Of a DNA stretch of 64,000 nt, positions 55,886 to 64,000 are shown in pieces. Location of the stretch: positions 711,001 to 775,000 of the forward strand of contig NZ_CP077095.1 of the NCBI RefSeq assembly GCF_014268885.2, in the 5' to 3' direction. The notes beneath the pieces were generated by a model, which searched no databases, was not told the DNA's origin, and worked only from the letters and a program-made list of their open reading frames with translations. Each line of letters begins with the position of its first letter. Within the stretch, counting starts at the first letter, position 1. A program made the position numbers and the translations under genes. Source of the stretch: Pseudomonas xantholysinigenes. Lineage in GTDB: Bacteria; Pseudomonadota; Gammaproteobacteria; Pseudomonadales; Pseudomonadaceae.

Positions 55886-56284
55886 ATGGCAAAAGAATAC
55901 AGCCGTACCCAACGTATCGGTGATCAGATGCAGCGTGAGCTGGCCGAGCTGATCCGCCGCGAAGTCAAAGACCCGCGCGTCGGCCTGGTGACCATCACCG
56001 CCGTTGACGTCAGCCGCGACCTCGGCCACGCCAAGGTGTACATCACCGTGATGGGCCAGGACGGTGCCGATGCCGTGCCGCAGACTCTCAAGGCCCTCAA
56101 CAGCGCCGCGAGTTTCCTGCGCCTGCACCTTGGCCGCGTCATGCAGCTGCGCAGCGTGCCGCAGCTGCATTTCCACTTCGATGAAAGCGTCAGCCGTGGT
56201 GTCCACCTGTCGGCGCTGATCGAGCGTGCGGTGGCCGAAGACCGTCTGCACAAGGATGCCGACGAGCCGGACACCAAGGAGTAA
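55886..56284 (+). CDS. rbfA: Ribosome-binding factor A
   Basis: 132 residues, KH-like fold. [25 protein letters not shown] at the N-terminus and the [12 protein letters not shown] end block are characteristic. Assists 16S rRNA 5' processing and 30S maturation. Ends 3 bases before truB. Confidence 0.96.
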   Translation: MAKEYSRTQRIGDQMQRELAELIRREVKDPRVGLVTITAVDVSRDLGHAKVYITVMGQDGADAVPQTLKALNSAASFLRLHLGRVMQLRSVPQLHFHFDESVSRGVHLSALIERAVAEDRLHKDADEPDTKE

Positions 56285-56287
56285 GCG

Positions 56288-57205
56288 GTGGCCCAGGTCA
56301 AACGTATCCGCCGCAACGTCAGCGGCATCATCCTGCTCGACAAGCCGCTGGGGTTCACCTCCAACGCCGCGCTGCAGAAAGTCCGTTGGCTACTCAATGC
56401 CGAGAAGGCCGGTCACACCGGCAGCCTCGACCCGTTGGCCAGCGGTGTGCTGCCGCTGTGCTTCGGCGAGGCGACCAAGTTCTCCCAGTACTTGCTCGAT
56501 TCCGACAAGGGCTACGAAACGGTCATGCAGATGGGGCAGACTACGACCACGGCGGATGCCGAAGGCGAAGTGCTGCAAACCCGTGAGGTGACCGTTGGTC
56601 GCGCCGACATCGAAGCGGTGATTCCGCGTTTTCGTGGCGAAATCAAGCAGGTACCGCCGATGTACTCGGCCCTCAAGCGCGATGGCCAGCCGTTGTACAA
56701 ACTGGCGCGTGCAGGAGAGGTAGTGGAGCGCGAGGCGCGTTCTGTTACTATTGGCCGCTTGGAGTTGCTCGAGTGCGAAGGCACCCGTGCGCGCCTGTCG
56801 GTGGGTTGCAGCAAAGGCACCTATATCCGCACCCTGGTGGAGGATATCGGTGAGGCGCTGGGCTGTGGTGCCTACGTCGCCGAACTGCGCCGTACCCAGG
56901 CCGGGCCCTTCGCGCTGGCACAGACCGTGACGCTCGAGGAACTCGAACAGGCCCACGCCGAAGGTGGCAACGAAGCGCTCGATCGCTTCCTGATGCCGTC
57001 TGACAGCGGCCTGCAGGACTGGCCCCTGGTGGTGCTTTCCGAGCACAGCGCGTTCTATTGGCTGCATGGCCAGGCCGTGCGTGCTCCAGATGCGCCACAG
57101 TTCGGCATGGTCCGGGTACAGGATCACAATGCGCGTTTCATCGGTATCGGTGAGGTGAGCGAAGACGGGCGTATTGCGCCGCGTCGACTGATTCGGTCGG
57201 AATGA
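56288..57205 (+). CDS. truB: tRNA pseudouridine-55 synthase
   Basis: 305 residues. Catalytic Asp in [15 protein letters not shown] (near residue 46), [11 protein letters not shown] and [12 protein letters not shown] confirm TruB. A C-terminal PUA domain follows. Start is GTG at 56288 (VAQVKRIRR) with AAGGAG overlapping the rbfA stop region. Confidence 0.97.
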   Translation: MAQVKRIRRNVSGIILLDKPLGFTSNAALQKVRWLLNAEKAGHTGSLDPLASGVLPLCFGEATKFSQYLLDSDKGYETVMQMGQTTTTADAEGEVLQTREVTVGRADIEAVIPRFRGEIKQVPPMYSALKRDGQPLYKLARAGEVVEREARSVTIGRLELLECEGTRARLSVGCSKGTYIRTLVEDIGEALGCGAYVAELRRTQAGPFALAQTVTLEELEQAHAEGGNEALDRFLMPSDSGLQDWPLVVLSEHSAFYWLHGQAVRAPDAPQFGMVRVQDHNARFIGIGEVSEDGRIAPRRLIRSE

Positions 57206-57354
57206 CCGAAACCACCGGTGCAGGCTTCGGCTGAAACCGGCGGGATCGAGGGTGGCTGTTATTAGGCACGGTCACACCTCTTCTTATTAATACGGGGACT
57301 TGTCCCTGGCCTATTGGACCCCGCTTGCGGGTTCCGTTTATCAGGAGAAGCCAA

Positions 57355-57624
57355 ATGGCCCTCAGCGTCGAAGAAAAAGCCCAAATCGTTGCAGACTATC
57401 AGCAAGCCCAAGGCGACACCGGTAGCCCGGAAGTTCAGGTTGCCCTGCTGACCTTCAACATCAACAAGCTGCAAGGCCACTTCAAGGCCAACGAAAAAGA
57501 CCACCACTCGCGTCGTGGCCTGATTCGCATGGTCAACCAGCGTCGTAAGCTGCTGGACTACCTGAAGGGCAAGGACACCACTCGTTACAGCGCCCTGATC
57601 GGTCGCCTGGGTCTGCGTCGCTAA
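57355..57624 (+). CDS. rpsO: 30S ribosomal protein S15
   Basis: 89 residues, all helical, the standard length. [14 protein letters not shown] and [20 protein letters not shown] are diagnostic. CAGGAG lies 7 bases before the ATG at 57355. The leader has short hairpins (for example ACCCCGCTTGCGGGTT at 57318-57333) where S15 could feed back on its own mRNA. Confidence 0.98.
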   Translation: MALSVEEKAQIVADYQQAQGDTGSPEVQVALLTFNINKLQGHFKANEKDHHSRRGLIRMVNQRRKLLDYLKGKDTTRYSALIGRLGLRR

Positions 57625-57667
57625 TAGCGGCCTGGCCAGTGGTGTTGCATGGCGTGTCGCATTCTTC

Positions 57668-57692
57668 GGCAAGGCTGCCTGTCAGCCTTGCC
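57668..57692 (+). other. rpsO-pnp intercistronic hairpin
   Basis: GGCAAGGCTG and CAGCCTTGCC pair perfectly around loop CCTGT in the 248-base rpsO-pnp gap. No T tract. In E. coli an RNase III-cut hairpin in this gap lets PNPase repress itself; this could be its counterpart. Confidence 0.6.
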
Positions 57693-57872
57693 GTTGGGCA
57701 CGCCACGCGATCTGCGAGGTTGGCAGCCTGGTCTGCCGTGCGGTTGATCCGCTCGGCGCCAGGCTCCCAGCCTCGTGTTGTATCTGGACGGTCGATGGGG
57801 CCGATTCCCCGTGCCGCCCAAGAATTCGCAAGAACCAGTTCCCCCAAGAGCCACTGAAAAAGGTAGGAAACC

Positions 57873-59978
57873 GTGAACCCGGTAATCAAGACGTTCCAGT
57901 TCGGTCAATCGACCGTTACTCTCGAAACGGGCCGCATTGCCCGTCAGGCCACCGGCGCCGTGCTGGTCACCGTCGACAACGATGTCACCGTGCTGGTGAC
58001 CGTGGTCGGTGCCAAGCAAGCCGATCCGGGCAAGGGCTTCTTCCCGCTGTCCGTGCACTACCAGGAAAAGACCTACGCCGCCGGCAAGATCCCTGGTGGC
58101 TTCTTCAAGCGTGAAGGCCGTCCTTCCGAGAAGGAAACCCTCACCTCGCGCCTGATCGACCGTCCGATCCGCCCGCTGTTCCCTGAAGGCTTCATGAACG
58201 AAGTGCAGGTCGTCTGCACCGTCGTTTCCACCAGCAAGAAGACCGATCCGGACATCGCTGCGATGATCGGTACCTCGGCTGCCCTGGCCATCTCCGGCAT
58301 TCCGTTCGAAGGCCCGATCGGCGCCGCCCGCGTCGCCTTCCACGAAAGCACCGGCTACCTGCTGAACCCGACCTACGAGCAACTGGCTGCCTCGAGCCTG
58401 GACATGGTCGTCGCCGGTACCGAATCCGCCGTTCTGATGGTTGAATCGGAAGCCCAAGAGCTGACCGAAGACCAGATGCTGGGCGCCGTCCTGTTCGCCC
58501 ACGACGAATTCCAGGCTGTGATCAAGGCGGTCAAGGAGCTGGCTGCCGAAGCCGCCAAGCCGACCTGGGACTGGAAACCAGCCGTTGCCAACACCGAGCT
58601 GTTCAACGCCATCCGCGCCGAGTTCGGCGAAGCGGTATCGCAGGGCTACACCATCACCGTCAAGGCTGACCGCTACGCGCGCCTGGGCGAGCTGCGCGAC
58701 CAGGCCATCGCCAAGTTCTCCGGCGAAGAAGGCCAGCCATCGGCCGGCGAAGTCAAAGACATCTTCGGCGAGATCGAATACCGCACCGTTCGCGAAAACA
58801 TCGTCAACGGCAAGCCACGTATCGACGGTCGCGACACCAAGACCGTGCGTCCGCTGAACATCGAAGTCGGTGTTCTGCCGAAGACCCACGGCTCGGCCCT
58901 GTTCACTCGCGGCGAAACCCAGGCCCTGGTCGTCGCGACCCTGGGTACCGCCCGTGACGCCCAGTTGCTGGACACCCTCGAAGGCGAGAAGAAAGACCCC
59001 TTCATGCTGCACTACAACTTCCCGCCGTTCTCGGTGGGCGAGTGTGGCCGCATGGGCGGTGCCGGTCGTCGCGAAATCGGCCACGGCCGTCTGGCCCGTC
59101 GTTCGGTCCAGGCCATGCTGCCGGCCGCCGACGTGTTCCCGTACACCATCCGCGTGGTGTCGGAAATCACCGAGTCCAACGGTTCCAGCTCCATGGCTTC
59201 GGTCTGCGGCGCCTCGCTGGCCCTGATGGACGCCGGCGTGCCGATGAAAGCTCCGGTTGCCGGTATCGCCATGGGCCTGGTCAAGGAGGGTGACAAGTTC
59301 GCCGTCCTGACCGACATCCTCGGTGACGAAGACCACCTGGGCGACATGGACTTCAAGGTAGCCGGTACCGCCAAGGGCGTCACCGCGCTGCAGATGGACA
59401 TCAAGATCAACGGCATCACCGAAGAGATCATGGAAATCGCCCTGGGCCAGGCCCTGGAAGCGCGCCTGAACATCCTCGGCCAGATGAACCAGATCATCGG
59501 CGAATCGCGTACCGAACTGTCGGCCAACGCCCCGACCATGATCGCGATGAAGATCGACACCGACAAGATCCGTGACGTCATCGGCAAGGGCGGCGCCACC
59601 ATCCGCGCCATCTGCGAAGAGACCAAGGCTTCGATCGACATCGAAGACGACGGCTCGATCAAGATCTTCGGCGAAACCAAAGAAGCCGCTGACGCTGCCA
59701 AGCAGCGCATCCTGGGCATCACCGCCGAGGCCGAGATCGGCAAGATCTACGTCGGCAAGGTCGAGCGCATCGTCGACTTCGGCGCCTTCGTCAACATCCT
59801 GCCGGGCAAGGACGGCCTGGTGCACATCTCCATGCTGAGCGATGCTCGCGTCGAGAAAGTCACCGACGTGCTGAAGGAAGGCCAGGAAGTCGAAGTACTG
59901 GTACTGGACGTGGACAACCGCGGCCGTATCAAGCTGTCGATCAAGGACGTTGCCGCTGCCAAGGCATCGGGCGTCTAA
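57873..59978 (+). CDS. pnp: Polynucleotide phosphorylase
   Basis: 701 residues. Two RNase PH domains joined by a helical domain; the second carries the catalytic region [11 protein letters not shown] and [15 protein letters not shown] domain (about 553-610, with [14 protein letters not shown]) and an S1 domain (about 622-690) bind RNA. Degrades mRNA 3'-5' with phosphate. AAAGGTAGG before GTGAACCCGG supports a GTG start at 57873. A strong terminator follows. Confidence 0.98.
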   Translation: MNPVIKTFQFGQSTVTLETGRIARQATGAVLVTVDNDVTVLVTVVGAKQADPGKGFFPLSVHYQEKTYAAGKIPGGFFKREGRPSEKETLTSRLIDRPIRPLFPEGFMNEVQVVCTVVSTSKKTDPDIAAMIGTSAALAISGIPFEGPIGAARVAFHESTGYLLNPTYEQLAASSLDMVVAGTESAVLMVESEAQELTEDQMLGAVLFAHDEFQAVIKAVKELAAEAAKPTWDWKPAVANTELFNAIRAEFGEAVSQGYTITVKADRYARLGELRDQAIAKFSGEEGQPSAGEVKDIFGEIEYRTVRENIVNGKPRIDGRDTKTVRPLNIEVGVLPKTHGSALFTRGETQALVVATLGTARDAQLLDTLEGEKKDPFMLHYNFPPFSVGECGRMGGAGRREIGHGRLARRSVQAMLPAADVFPYTIRVVSEITESNGSSSMASVCGASLALMDAGVPMKAPVAGIAMGLVKEGDKFAVLTDILGDEDHLGDMDFKVAGTAKGVTALQMDIKINGITEEIMEIALGQALEARLNILGQMNQIIGESRTELSANAPTMIAMKIDTDKIRDVIGKGGATIRAICEETKASIDIEDDGSIKIFGETKEAADAAKQRILGITAEAEIGKIYVGKVERIVDFGAFVNILPGKDGLVHISMLSDARVEKVTDVLKEGQEVEVLVLDVDNRGRIKLSIKDVAAAKASGV

Positions 59979-59997
59979 GCCTTCACAGGCTGAAAGG

Positions 59998-60022
59998 AAG
60001 GACCCTTCGGGGTCCTTTTTTT
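59998..60022 (+). terminator. Terminator after pnp
   Basis: AAGGACCC, loop TTCG, GGGTCC and seven or more T residues, 20 bases past the stop. Ends the rpsO-pnp unit. Confidence 0.95.
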
Positions 60023-60237
60023 ATGCCTGTGGCTTTGTCTTGTGGACTTGCATCTTGCATGCAGGATTTTGCCCGGGCTTGCAAAATGCACGACCAGCAA
60101 TGTTGTATGTGATTGTTAACTAATTGATTTGTAAGGTAAAAATAAAAATCAAAAAGCTGGCACACGCCCTGCAACATCACTCCTACCTGACGCCAGGAAC
60201 CACGGCGCAGACCTTTCGAAAAACAGGAGTGACCCAT

Positions 60238-60588
60238 ATGAAGAAGTTCGCCATTGCTGCCGCTACTGCCACCGCTCTGACCCTGACCATGGCTAACGCG
60301 GCGTTTGCTGCCCAGTCCACCCAGGCCCCGATGACGCTGGCGGCCGGTGAGGTGACCAAAGCCAAGGAAGCTACTTCCGACACTTGGATCACCACCAAGG
60401 TGAAGGCCGACCTGATGACCGAGAAAGGCGTGCCGGGCAGTGATATCAAGGTCGAAACCAACAAAGGTGTAGTGTCTCTGTCCTCGGACGTGGCCATCAC
60501 CGATGCGCAGAAGGAGATGGCGGTCGCCATCGCCAAGAAGATCAAGGGCGTGCAGGCCGTCTCGGCTGATGGCCTGAAGTCCGAATAA
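60238..60588 (+). CDS. Secreted BON-domain protein
   Basis: 116 residues. Signal peptide cleaved at about AAFA-AQ. One BON domain follows (DTWITTKVKADLMTEKGVPG, then VVSLSSDVAITDAQ and VQAVSADGLKS), as in OsmY-type periplasmic proteins thought to bind membranes or phospholipid. CAGGAG lies 9 bases before the ATG. The upstream region 60110-60160 is AT-rich and probably holds its promoter. Stress induction is plausible from the family only. Confidence 0.85.
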   Translation: MKKFAIAAATATALTLTMANAAFAAQSTQAPMTLAAGEVTKAKEATSDTWITTKVKADLMTEKGVPGSDIKVETNKGVVSLSSDVAITDAQKEMAVAIAKKIKGVQAVSADGLKSE

Positions 60589-60633
60589 GGAATGTCCCGT
60601 CGGCCAAAAGGATTTGGCCACCCCTTCAAGCAC

Positions 60634-60663
60634 AAGCCCCGGCATTTGCCGGGGCTTTTGTTT
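60634..60663 (+). terminator. Terminator after the BON-domain gene
   Basis: AAGCCCCGGCA and TGCCGGGGCTT around a short T loop, followed by TTGTTT. Confidence 0.9.
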
Positions 60664-60726
60664 GCACATCACGATCCCCGCTCCGCACCTATGGAACAAC
60701 ACGTAGCCCATTGACTTATCTCGGCC

Positions 60727-60813
60727 CTGTGGGAGCGGGTTTACCCGCGAAGAATCCCGCGCGGTGTTTGGCACCGGCTTCGCCGGTGTTCGCGGGTAAA
60801 CCCGCTCCCACAG
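60727..60813. repeat. REP pair (ctgtgggagcgggtttacccgcg type)
   Basis: Inverted arms CTGTGGGAGCGGGTTTACCC and GGGTAAACCCGCTCCCACAG, with an inner CACCGGC/GCCGGTG hairpin, between the BON gene and the convergent ABM-domain gene. Confidence 0.8.
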
Positions 60814-60886
60814 AGATAACAGTTCCCTGCGCGACAGCACAGCCCCGAAAGGCTGGGCGATCTCCTACAGAAGGCGTTTTAGCGTC

Positions 60887-61189
60887 TCAGTGCACCGGGT
60901 TGCGCGCGATCACATCGCTCTCGTAGCACAGCTGCTCCTCGATCAGAGGCTCCACCAATGGCCGGCTGTCGCGAAAATGCGCGGTCTGGGTATGGGCCTC
61001 GTACGCGGCGTCGTCCTGGTAGATCTCGTACAGGTAGATCACCTGTGCATCCTCCCGGTCCTGCGTCACATCGAATACCAGGCAGCCTGGCTCGGTGGCG
61101 ACCGAGGCAGCGGCATTGGCCTTGATGGCACTCAGGAACGCGTCGGCGGTACCGGGCTTGACCCGGGTCTTGATAAACAGACAGTACAC
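60887..61189 (-). CDS. Antibiotic biosynthesis monooxygenase (ABM) domain protein, YgiN-like
   Basis: 100 residues forming one ferredoxin-like ABM domain. It starts MYCLFIKTRVKPGTADAFL, has EPGCLVFDVTQDRED in the middle and YEIYQDDAAYEAHTQTAHF carrying the conserved His. Relatives are quinol monooxygenases or heme-degrading enzymes; the substrate is not evident here. AAGGAG lies 5 bases before the ATG. Divergent from a VOC-domain gene with a shared palindromic operator, so the two may act together. Confidence 0.85.
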   Translation of the reverse strand: MYCLFIKTRVKPGTADAFLSAIKANAAASVATEPGCLVFDVTQDREDAQVIYLYEIYQDDAAYEAHTQTAHFRDSRPLVEPLIEEQLCYESDVIARNPVH

Positions 61190-61223
61190 AGGAAACTCCT
61201 TTTGTTTTAAATTCTGTTTTGAA

Positions 61224-61233
61224 TTGTATACAA
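61224..61233. promoter_or_regulatory. TTGTATACAA palindrome in a divergent promoter
   Basis: A perfect 10-bp palindrome, AATTGTATACAAAA in context, in the 60-base gap between the ABM and VOC genes. The form matches known GntR/FCD sites such as those of VanR. No GntR gene is adjacent; the cognate regulator would be elsewhere. Confidence 0.55.
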
Positions 61234-61249
61234 AAATGGAGTTGTGCTC

Positions 61250-61663
61250 ATGTCCGAACTACCTGTGCGCCCAGGTCGCCTGAATGGCCTGCGCCATATC
61301 GCCTTGCTGGTCCCCAACCTGGAGGAATGCGAGCGTTTCTACGTCGATGTGCTGGGCATGGAGGTGTTGAACCGTGCCAACGAAGACCTGGTCTACCTCA
61401 CCTGTGGCAACGACAACCTGTCGCTCGGGCGTGGGGCGGGGGCGGCCAACGGGCTGCAGACCCTGGACCACTATGGCTTCATCGTTGATAGCATCGAGGA
61501 GTTGGAAGCCTGGTACCAGTACTTCAAGGCCCGTGGCGTGACCTTGCTGGATCGCCCATTCAACCATGGTGATGGCGCGCGCAGCTTCCATCTGCTGGAC
61601 CCGGCGGGGAACAAAGTGCAGCCGCTGTATCACCCGGCGGTATCGGGACAGCGGCTAGCTTGA
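61250..61663 (+). CDS. VOC (glyoxalase/bleomycin resistance/dioxygenase) fold protein
   Basis: 137 residues with two beta-alpha-beta-beta-beta units. LRHIALLVPNLEECERFYVDVLGM holds the first metal His; HYGFIVDSIEELEAWYQYF and RSFHLLDPAGNKVQPLYHP supply the second half, with candidate ligands His and Gln. Start ATG at 61250 has TGGAG 8 bases upstream. Substrate unknown. Shares a promoter region with the ABM gene. Confidence 0.85.
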   Translation: MSELPVRPGRLNGLRHIALLVPNLEECERFYVDVLGMEVLNRANEDLVYLTCGNDNLSLGRGAGAANGLQTLDHYGFIVDSIEELEAWYQYFKARGVTLLDRPFNHGDGARSFHLLDPAGNKVQPLYHPAVSGQRLA

Positions 61664-61675
61664 AGGTTGTGCGCC

Positions 61676-61701
61676 GTAGGAGCCAGTAAGCTGGCTCCTA
61701 C
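61676..61701. terminator. 11-bp hairpin between VOC gene and DUF748 gene
   Basis: GTAGGAGCCAG, loop TAAG, CTGGCTCCTAC. A single compact REP-like palindrome placed between two convergent genes; a likely bidirectional barrier. Confidence 0.65.
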
Positions 61702-61722
61702 AGGTCAAGGCAGATTCGATGC

Positions 61723-64000
61723 TTATTCGGCATCCAGGTGCATCGGCGTCACTACGCGCCCATCGCTTTCGGCCTGGCCGAGGTTGGTGTCGATGAAGTA
61801 CACCCGGTCATCCTCCAGCTGCCCTTTGTCCACCAGGTAATCCTTGATGCTGCTGGCACGTTCCTGGCCGAGGGTACGCAGCAATGCAGTGCTCTCCGCC
61901 CAGGACCTGATCACCGCTTCGCGCAGCTTGGCACTGCGCTCGTCACGCCCCAGCTTCTCCCACTCGGCTGGCGGTTGCTGTTTCAGACGGGTGCGATAGA
62001 TGCCTTCGAGCATCGCCGGTTTGTCGCTGTCATCCACCACCAGCAGCGAGGCGTTGGCCGGGACCTTGTCGCCACGGCGCTGGAGGATCTTGTACCAGGT
62101 GGCCTGGTATTCACGCTCCAGGCGCTGCTGGGCGATCAGTGGGCCATCGCTGCTCTGCGCCGCGGTGCCTTCGATCTCCAGGCGCAGTTCCGGGCGTTCC
62201 TTGAGGGCCGAGGCCAGCTTGTCGAGGGATGTTTGTACCTCAGGGGTCAGGTCGCTGGAGCCCGGCGCGAACGAGACATTGCCGAGGTCCTCGGCACCGC
62301 CGCCCGAGACCAATCCGCCCAGCAGCTTGAACGGCGCTTGGGCCGCGCGCAGCACCAGGTTGCGCAGGGTCTGCCAGACGATCGGCATCACGCTGAACTG
62401 CGGGTTGTTGAGGTCGCCCGACACCGGCAGTTCGATGGAGATCTTGCCTTCGGTGTCCTTGAGCAGCGCCACCGCCAGGCGGATCGGCAGGTCTACCGCG
62501 TCCGGGCTGTCGACCTTCTCACCCAATTGCAGTTGCTCGATCACCACCTTGTTCTCAGCCTTGAGCTGGCCGTTGGTGATCAGGTAGTGCAGGTCGAGGT
62601 TCAGGCGCCCCTTGCGGATGCGCAAGCCGGCGAACTTGCCGGAGTAGGGGGTCAAGGTGGTCAGCTCGACACGCTTGAAGCTGGTGGCGATATCCAGGCT
62701 GGCCAATGGGTTGAACGGGTTGAGCGCGCCTTTGATGGTCACCGGCGCGTAGCGATCGACCTTGCCCTTGATGTCCACTTTTGCCGGCACCGGCTTGCGG
62801 TTGTCGATGGTGCCGATCTGGCCATTGAGTTGCTGCACCGCGGTGGCGAAGTTGGGGGTCAGGGTCAGGTCGGCGAAGTTGGCCGAGCCGTCGTTGATGC
62901 TGATCTGGCCGATACGGATGCCCAGCTCCTTGCTACTGCCGGAGCTGGCCGGCTTGCTCGCGGCTGCGGCCGGCTTGTCGGCGGGCTGCGGGATCAGCAG
63001 GTCGTCGACGTTGGTGGTGCGGTCTTCGTTGATGATGAAGCGCGCATAGGGTTGCAGCAGGGTCACCTTGTCGATCGACAGGGCGTCGCCGTGCACATAC
63101 GACAGGCCATCGACGTTGACCTGCTGCCATTTGACGAAGTCGCGGTTCTTGATGGTGTCGAGGGTGTGCAACTGGTTGGCCTGGGCCTTGCCGGTGATGC
63201 TGAAGGCCAGTGGCTCGGTGCTCTTGAGGTCGACCTTGAGGTCACTGGAGAGCATACCGCTGCGCAATTCGAGGCGGATGAACGGGCTGATGTAGGCCTG
63301 GGCCACGCGCAGGTCGATATCGCGGGTGGCGACGTCCAGCTTGGCGCTCACCGGTGCCAGGTTGACCTGGCCGGCGGCCTGCAGCTTGCCCTGCTTGCCC
63401 ACCCCGGTGTCGAGCTTGAGGGTGAAGGGCGACTGGTTGAGGCTGTCGAAGTTCTGCAGGTCGAGGTTGAGCGGGCCGACATCCAGCGCCACGGGCTCCT
63501 TCTGGCTACGGTCGGCCAGGTGCACCAGGTAGTTGCGCGCCTGGACGTCCTTGAGCAGTACCTGCCAGGGCTTGCTCGGTGTCGCGGCAGCCTTTTCCTG
63601 GGCGCTCGGTTCGGCAGTGGCCGGCTCGGCCTTTTCCTTGGGCGTGGTTTTTTCCGGCTGGCTGGCGAACAGCTTCTGCCAGTCGAGTTGGCCGTCCTTT
63701 TCCAGGGCAGCCCAGGTCTCGAGTTTTTCGCTGCGGATCTTGCCGACCGTGACCAACTGCTTGGCCAGGTCGATGGAGGTCTCGCTCACCTCCAGGCTGG
63801 CCAGGCGTGCCAGTGGGCGCCCGTCCGGCGCCTTGATGGCGAAAGGCGCGACCCGCACCGAAGTGTTGTCCAGTAGTAGCTCGGTTTCCTTGGCCAGGTT
63901 GAGCTTGTAGTGGGTGTCGAGGCTGACCTTGCCGTCTTCCAGCACCAGCGGCACGGCATCGCGCACGTAGGGCCAGAACAGCTTCATCTGGCCATCGCTG
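61723..64000 (-). CDS. DUF748 (AsmA-like) envelope protein, 5' end beyond window
   Basis: At least 758 residues; the frame stays open past the right edge, so the N-terminus, probably with a membrane anchor, is missing. Repetitive amphipathic beta-rich sequence with DUF748 features (KVDIKGKVDRYAPVTIKGALNPFNP, IRKGRLNLDLHYLITNGQL). An Ala/Pro/Lys-rich insert lies near the seen N-terminus (PEKTTPKEKAEP). The last 160 residues form an OmpA/SmpA-like periplasmic region. AsmA-like proteins are proposed to move lipids across the periplasm; the role here is inferred only. Confidence 0.82.
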   Translation of the reverse strand, partial: SDGQMKLFWPYVRDAVPLVLEDGKVSLDTHYKLNLAKETELLLDNTSVRVAPFAIKAPDGRPLARLASLEVSETSIDLAKQLVTVGKIRSEKLETWAALEKDGQLDWQKLFASQPEKTTPKEKAEPATAEPSAQEKAAATPSKPWQVLLKDVQARNYLVHLADRSQKEPVALDVGPLNLDLQNFDSLNQSPFTLKLDTGVGKQGKLQAAGQVNLAPVSAKLDVATRDIDLRVAQAYISPFIRLELRSGMLSSDLKVDLKSTEPLAFSITGKAQANQLHTLDTIKNRDFVKWQQVNVDGLSYVHGDALSIDKVTLLQPYARFIINEDRTTNVDDLLIPQPADKPAAAASKPASSGSSKELGIRIGQISINDGSANFADLTLTPNFATAVQQLNGQIGTIDNRKPVPAKVDIKGKVDRYAPVTIKGALNPFNPLASLDIATSFKRVELTTLTPYSGKFAGLRIRKGRLNLDLHYLITNGQLKAENKVVIEQLQLGEKVDSPDAVDLPIRLAVALLKDTEGKISIELPVSGDLNNPQFSVMPIVWQTLRNLVLRAAQAPFKLLGGLVSGGGAEDLGNVSFAPGSSDLTPEVQTSLDKLASALKERPELRLEIEGTAAQSSDGPLIAQQRLEREYQATWYKILQRRGDKVPANASLLVVDDSDKPAMLEGIYRTRLKQQPPAEWEKLGRDERSAKLREAVIRSWAESTALLRTLGQERASSIKDYLVDKGQLEDDRVYFIDTNLGQAESDGRVVTPMHLDAE

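Noticed and set aside
53201..56251. Minus-strand open frame of 1016 codons opposite infB-rbfA
   Set aside because: Antisense shadow caused by codon bias.
61738..63876. Plus-strand open frame of 712 codons opposite the DUF748 gene
   Set aside because: Reverse-frame shadow; the minus strand carries the recognisable protein.

Overview
The window is chromosomal DNA of a fluorescent Pseudomonas, most like the P. putida group. The reasons are the unbroken housekeeping order (smpB, ratA-rnfH, bamE/fur, recN, grpE-dnaK-dnaJ-dapB-carAB-greA, yhbY, rlmE, ftsH-folP-glmM-tpiA-secG, tRNA-Leu, initiator tRNA-Met, rimP-nusA-infB-rbfA-truB-rpsO-pnp), the lldR/lldPD-dld lactate locus, high GC, and repeated REP palindromes of the type gtgggagcgggttt...cccgcgaa. 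Species identity is inferred, not proven.

Region 1 (1 to about 20197) is a genomic island whose right end abuts the 3' end of ssrA (tmRNA) and whose left end lies outside the window. A P4-type tyrosine recombinase sits next to ssrA. Further in are a RadC/YfjY-like JAB protein, a YagK/YfjJ (inovirus Gp2-like) protein, a decayed DUF932 gene and several orphan genes. This set resembles E. coli CP4-57, which also sits in ssrA. The main cargo is a tight three-gene operon (1238-14999): a SNF2/RapA-type helicase (DrmD-like), a 1693-residue gamma-class N6-adenine methylase (DrmMI-like) and a 1805-residue DEAH helicase. The last protein also carries zinc-ribbon cysteines, a DUF1998/MZB-like cysteine cluster and what looks like a C-terminal Vsr-type nuclease domain. 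I read it as a compact relative of class 1 DISARM in which helicase, DUF1998 and nuclease functions are fused. It is the strongest candidate for an unusual system here.

Region 2 (20198-31800) holds ssrA, three small uncharacterised genes, the lactate-use locus (dld, lldD and lldP on the minus strand; lldR divergent, with an LldR-type operator before lldP), smpB, ratA-rnfH, bamE and fur. tmRNA and its partner SmpB are both encoded within 10 kb.

Region 3 (31800-60022) is core genome: DNA repair (recN with a LexA box), heat shock (grpE and dnaK each with a near-perfect sigma-32 promoter), dnaJ, lysine synthesis (dapB), carbamoyl phosphate (carAB, behind a terminator-like attenuator), transcript cleavage (greA), ribosome assembly (yhbY, rlmE, rimP, rbfA), membrane proteolysis (ftsH), folate (folP), cell-wall precursor (glmM), glycolysis (tpiA), secretion (secG), and the nusA-infB and rpsO-pnp clusters.

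Region 4 (60023-64000) has a secreted BON-domain protein, a divergent pair (an ABM-domain monooxygenase-like protein and a VOC-fold protein) around a TTGTATACAA palindrome, and the 3' part of a large DUF748 (AsmA-like) envelope protein that runs off the right edge.
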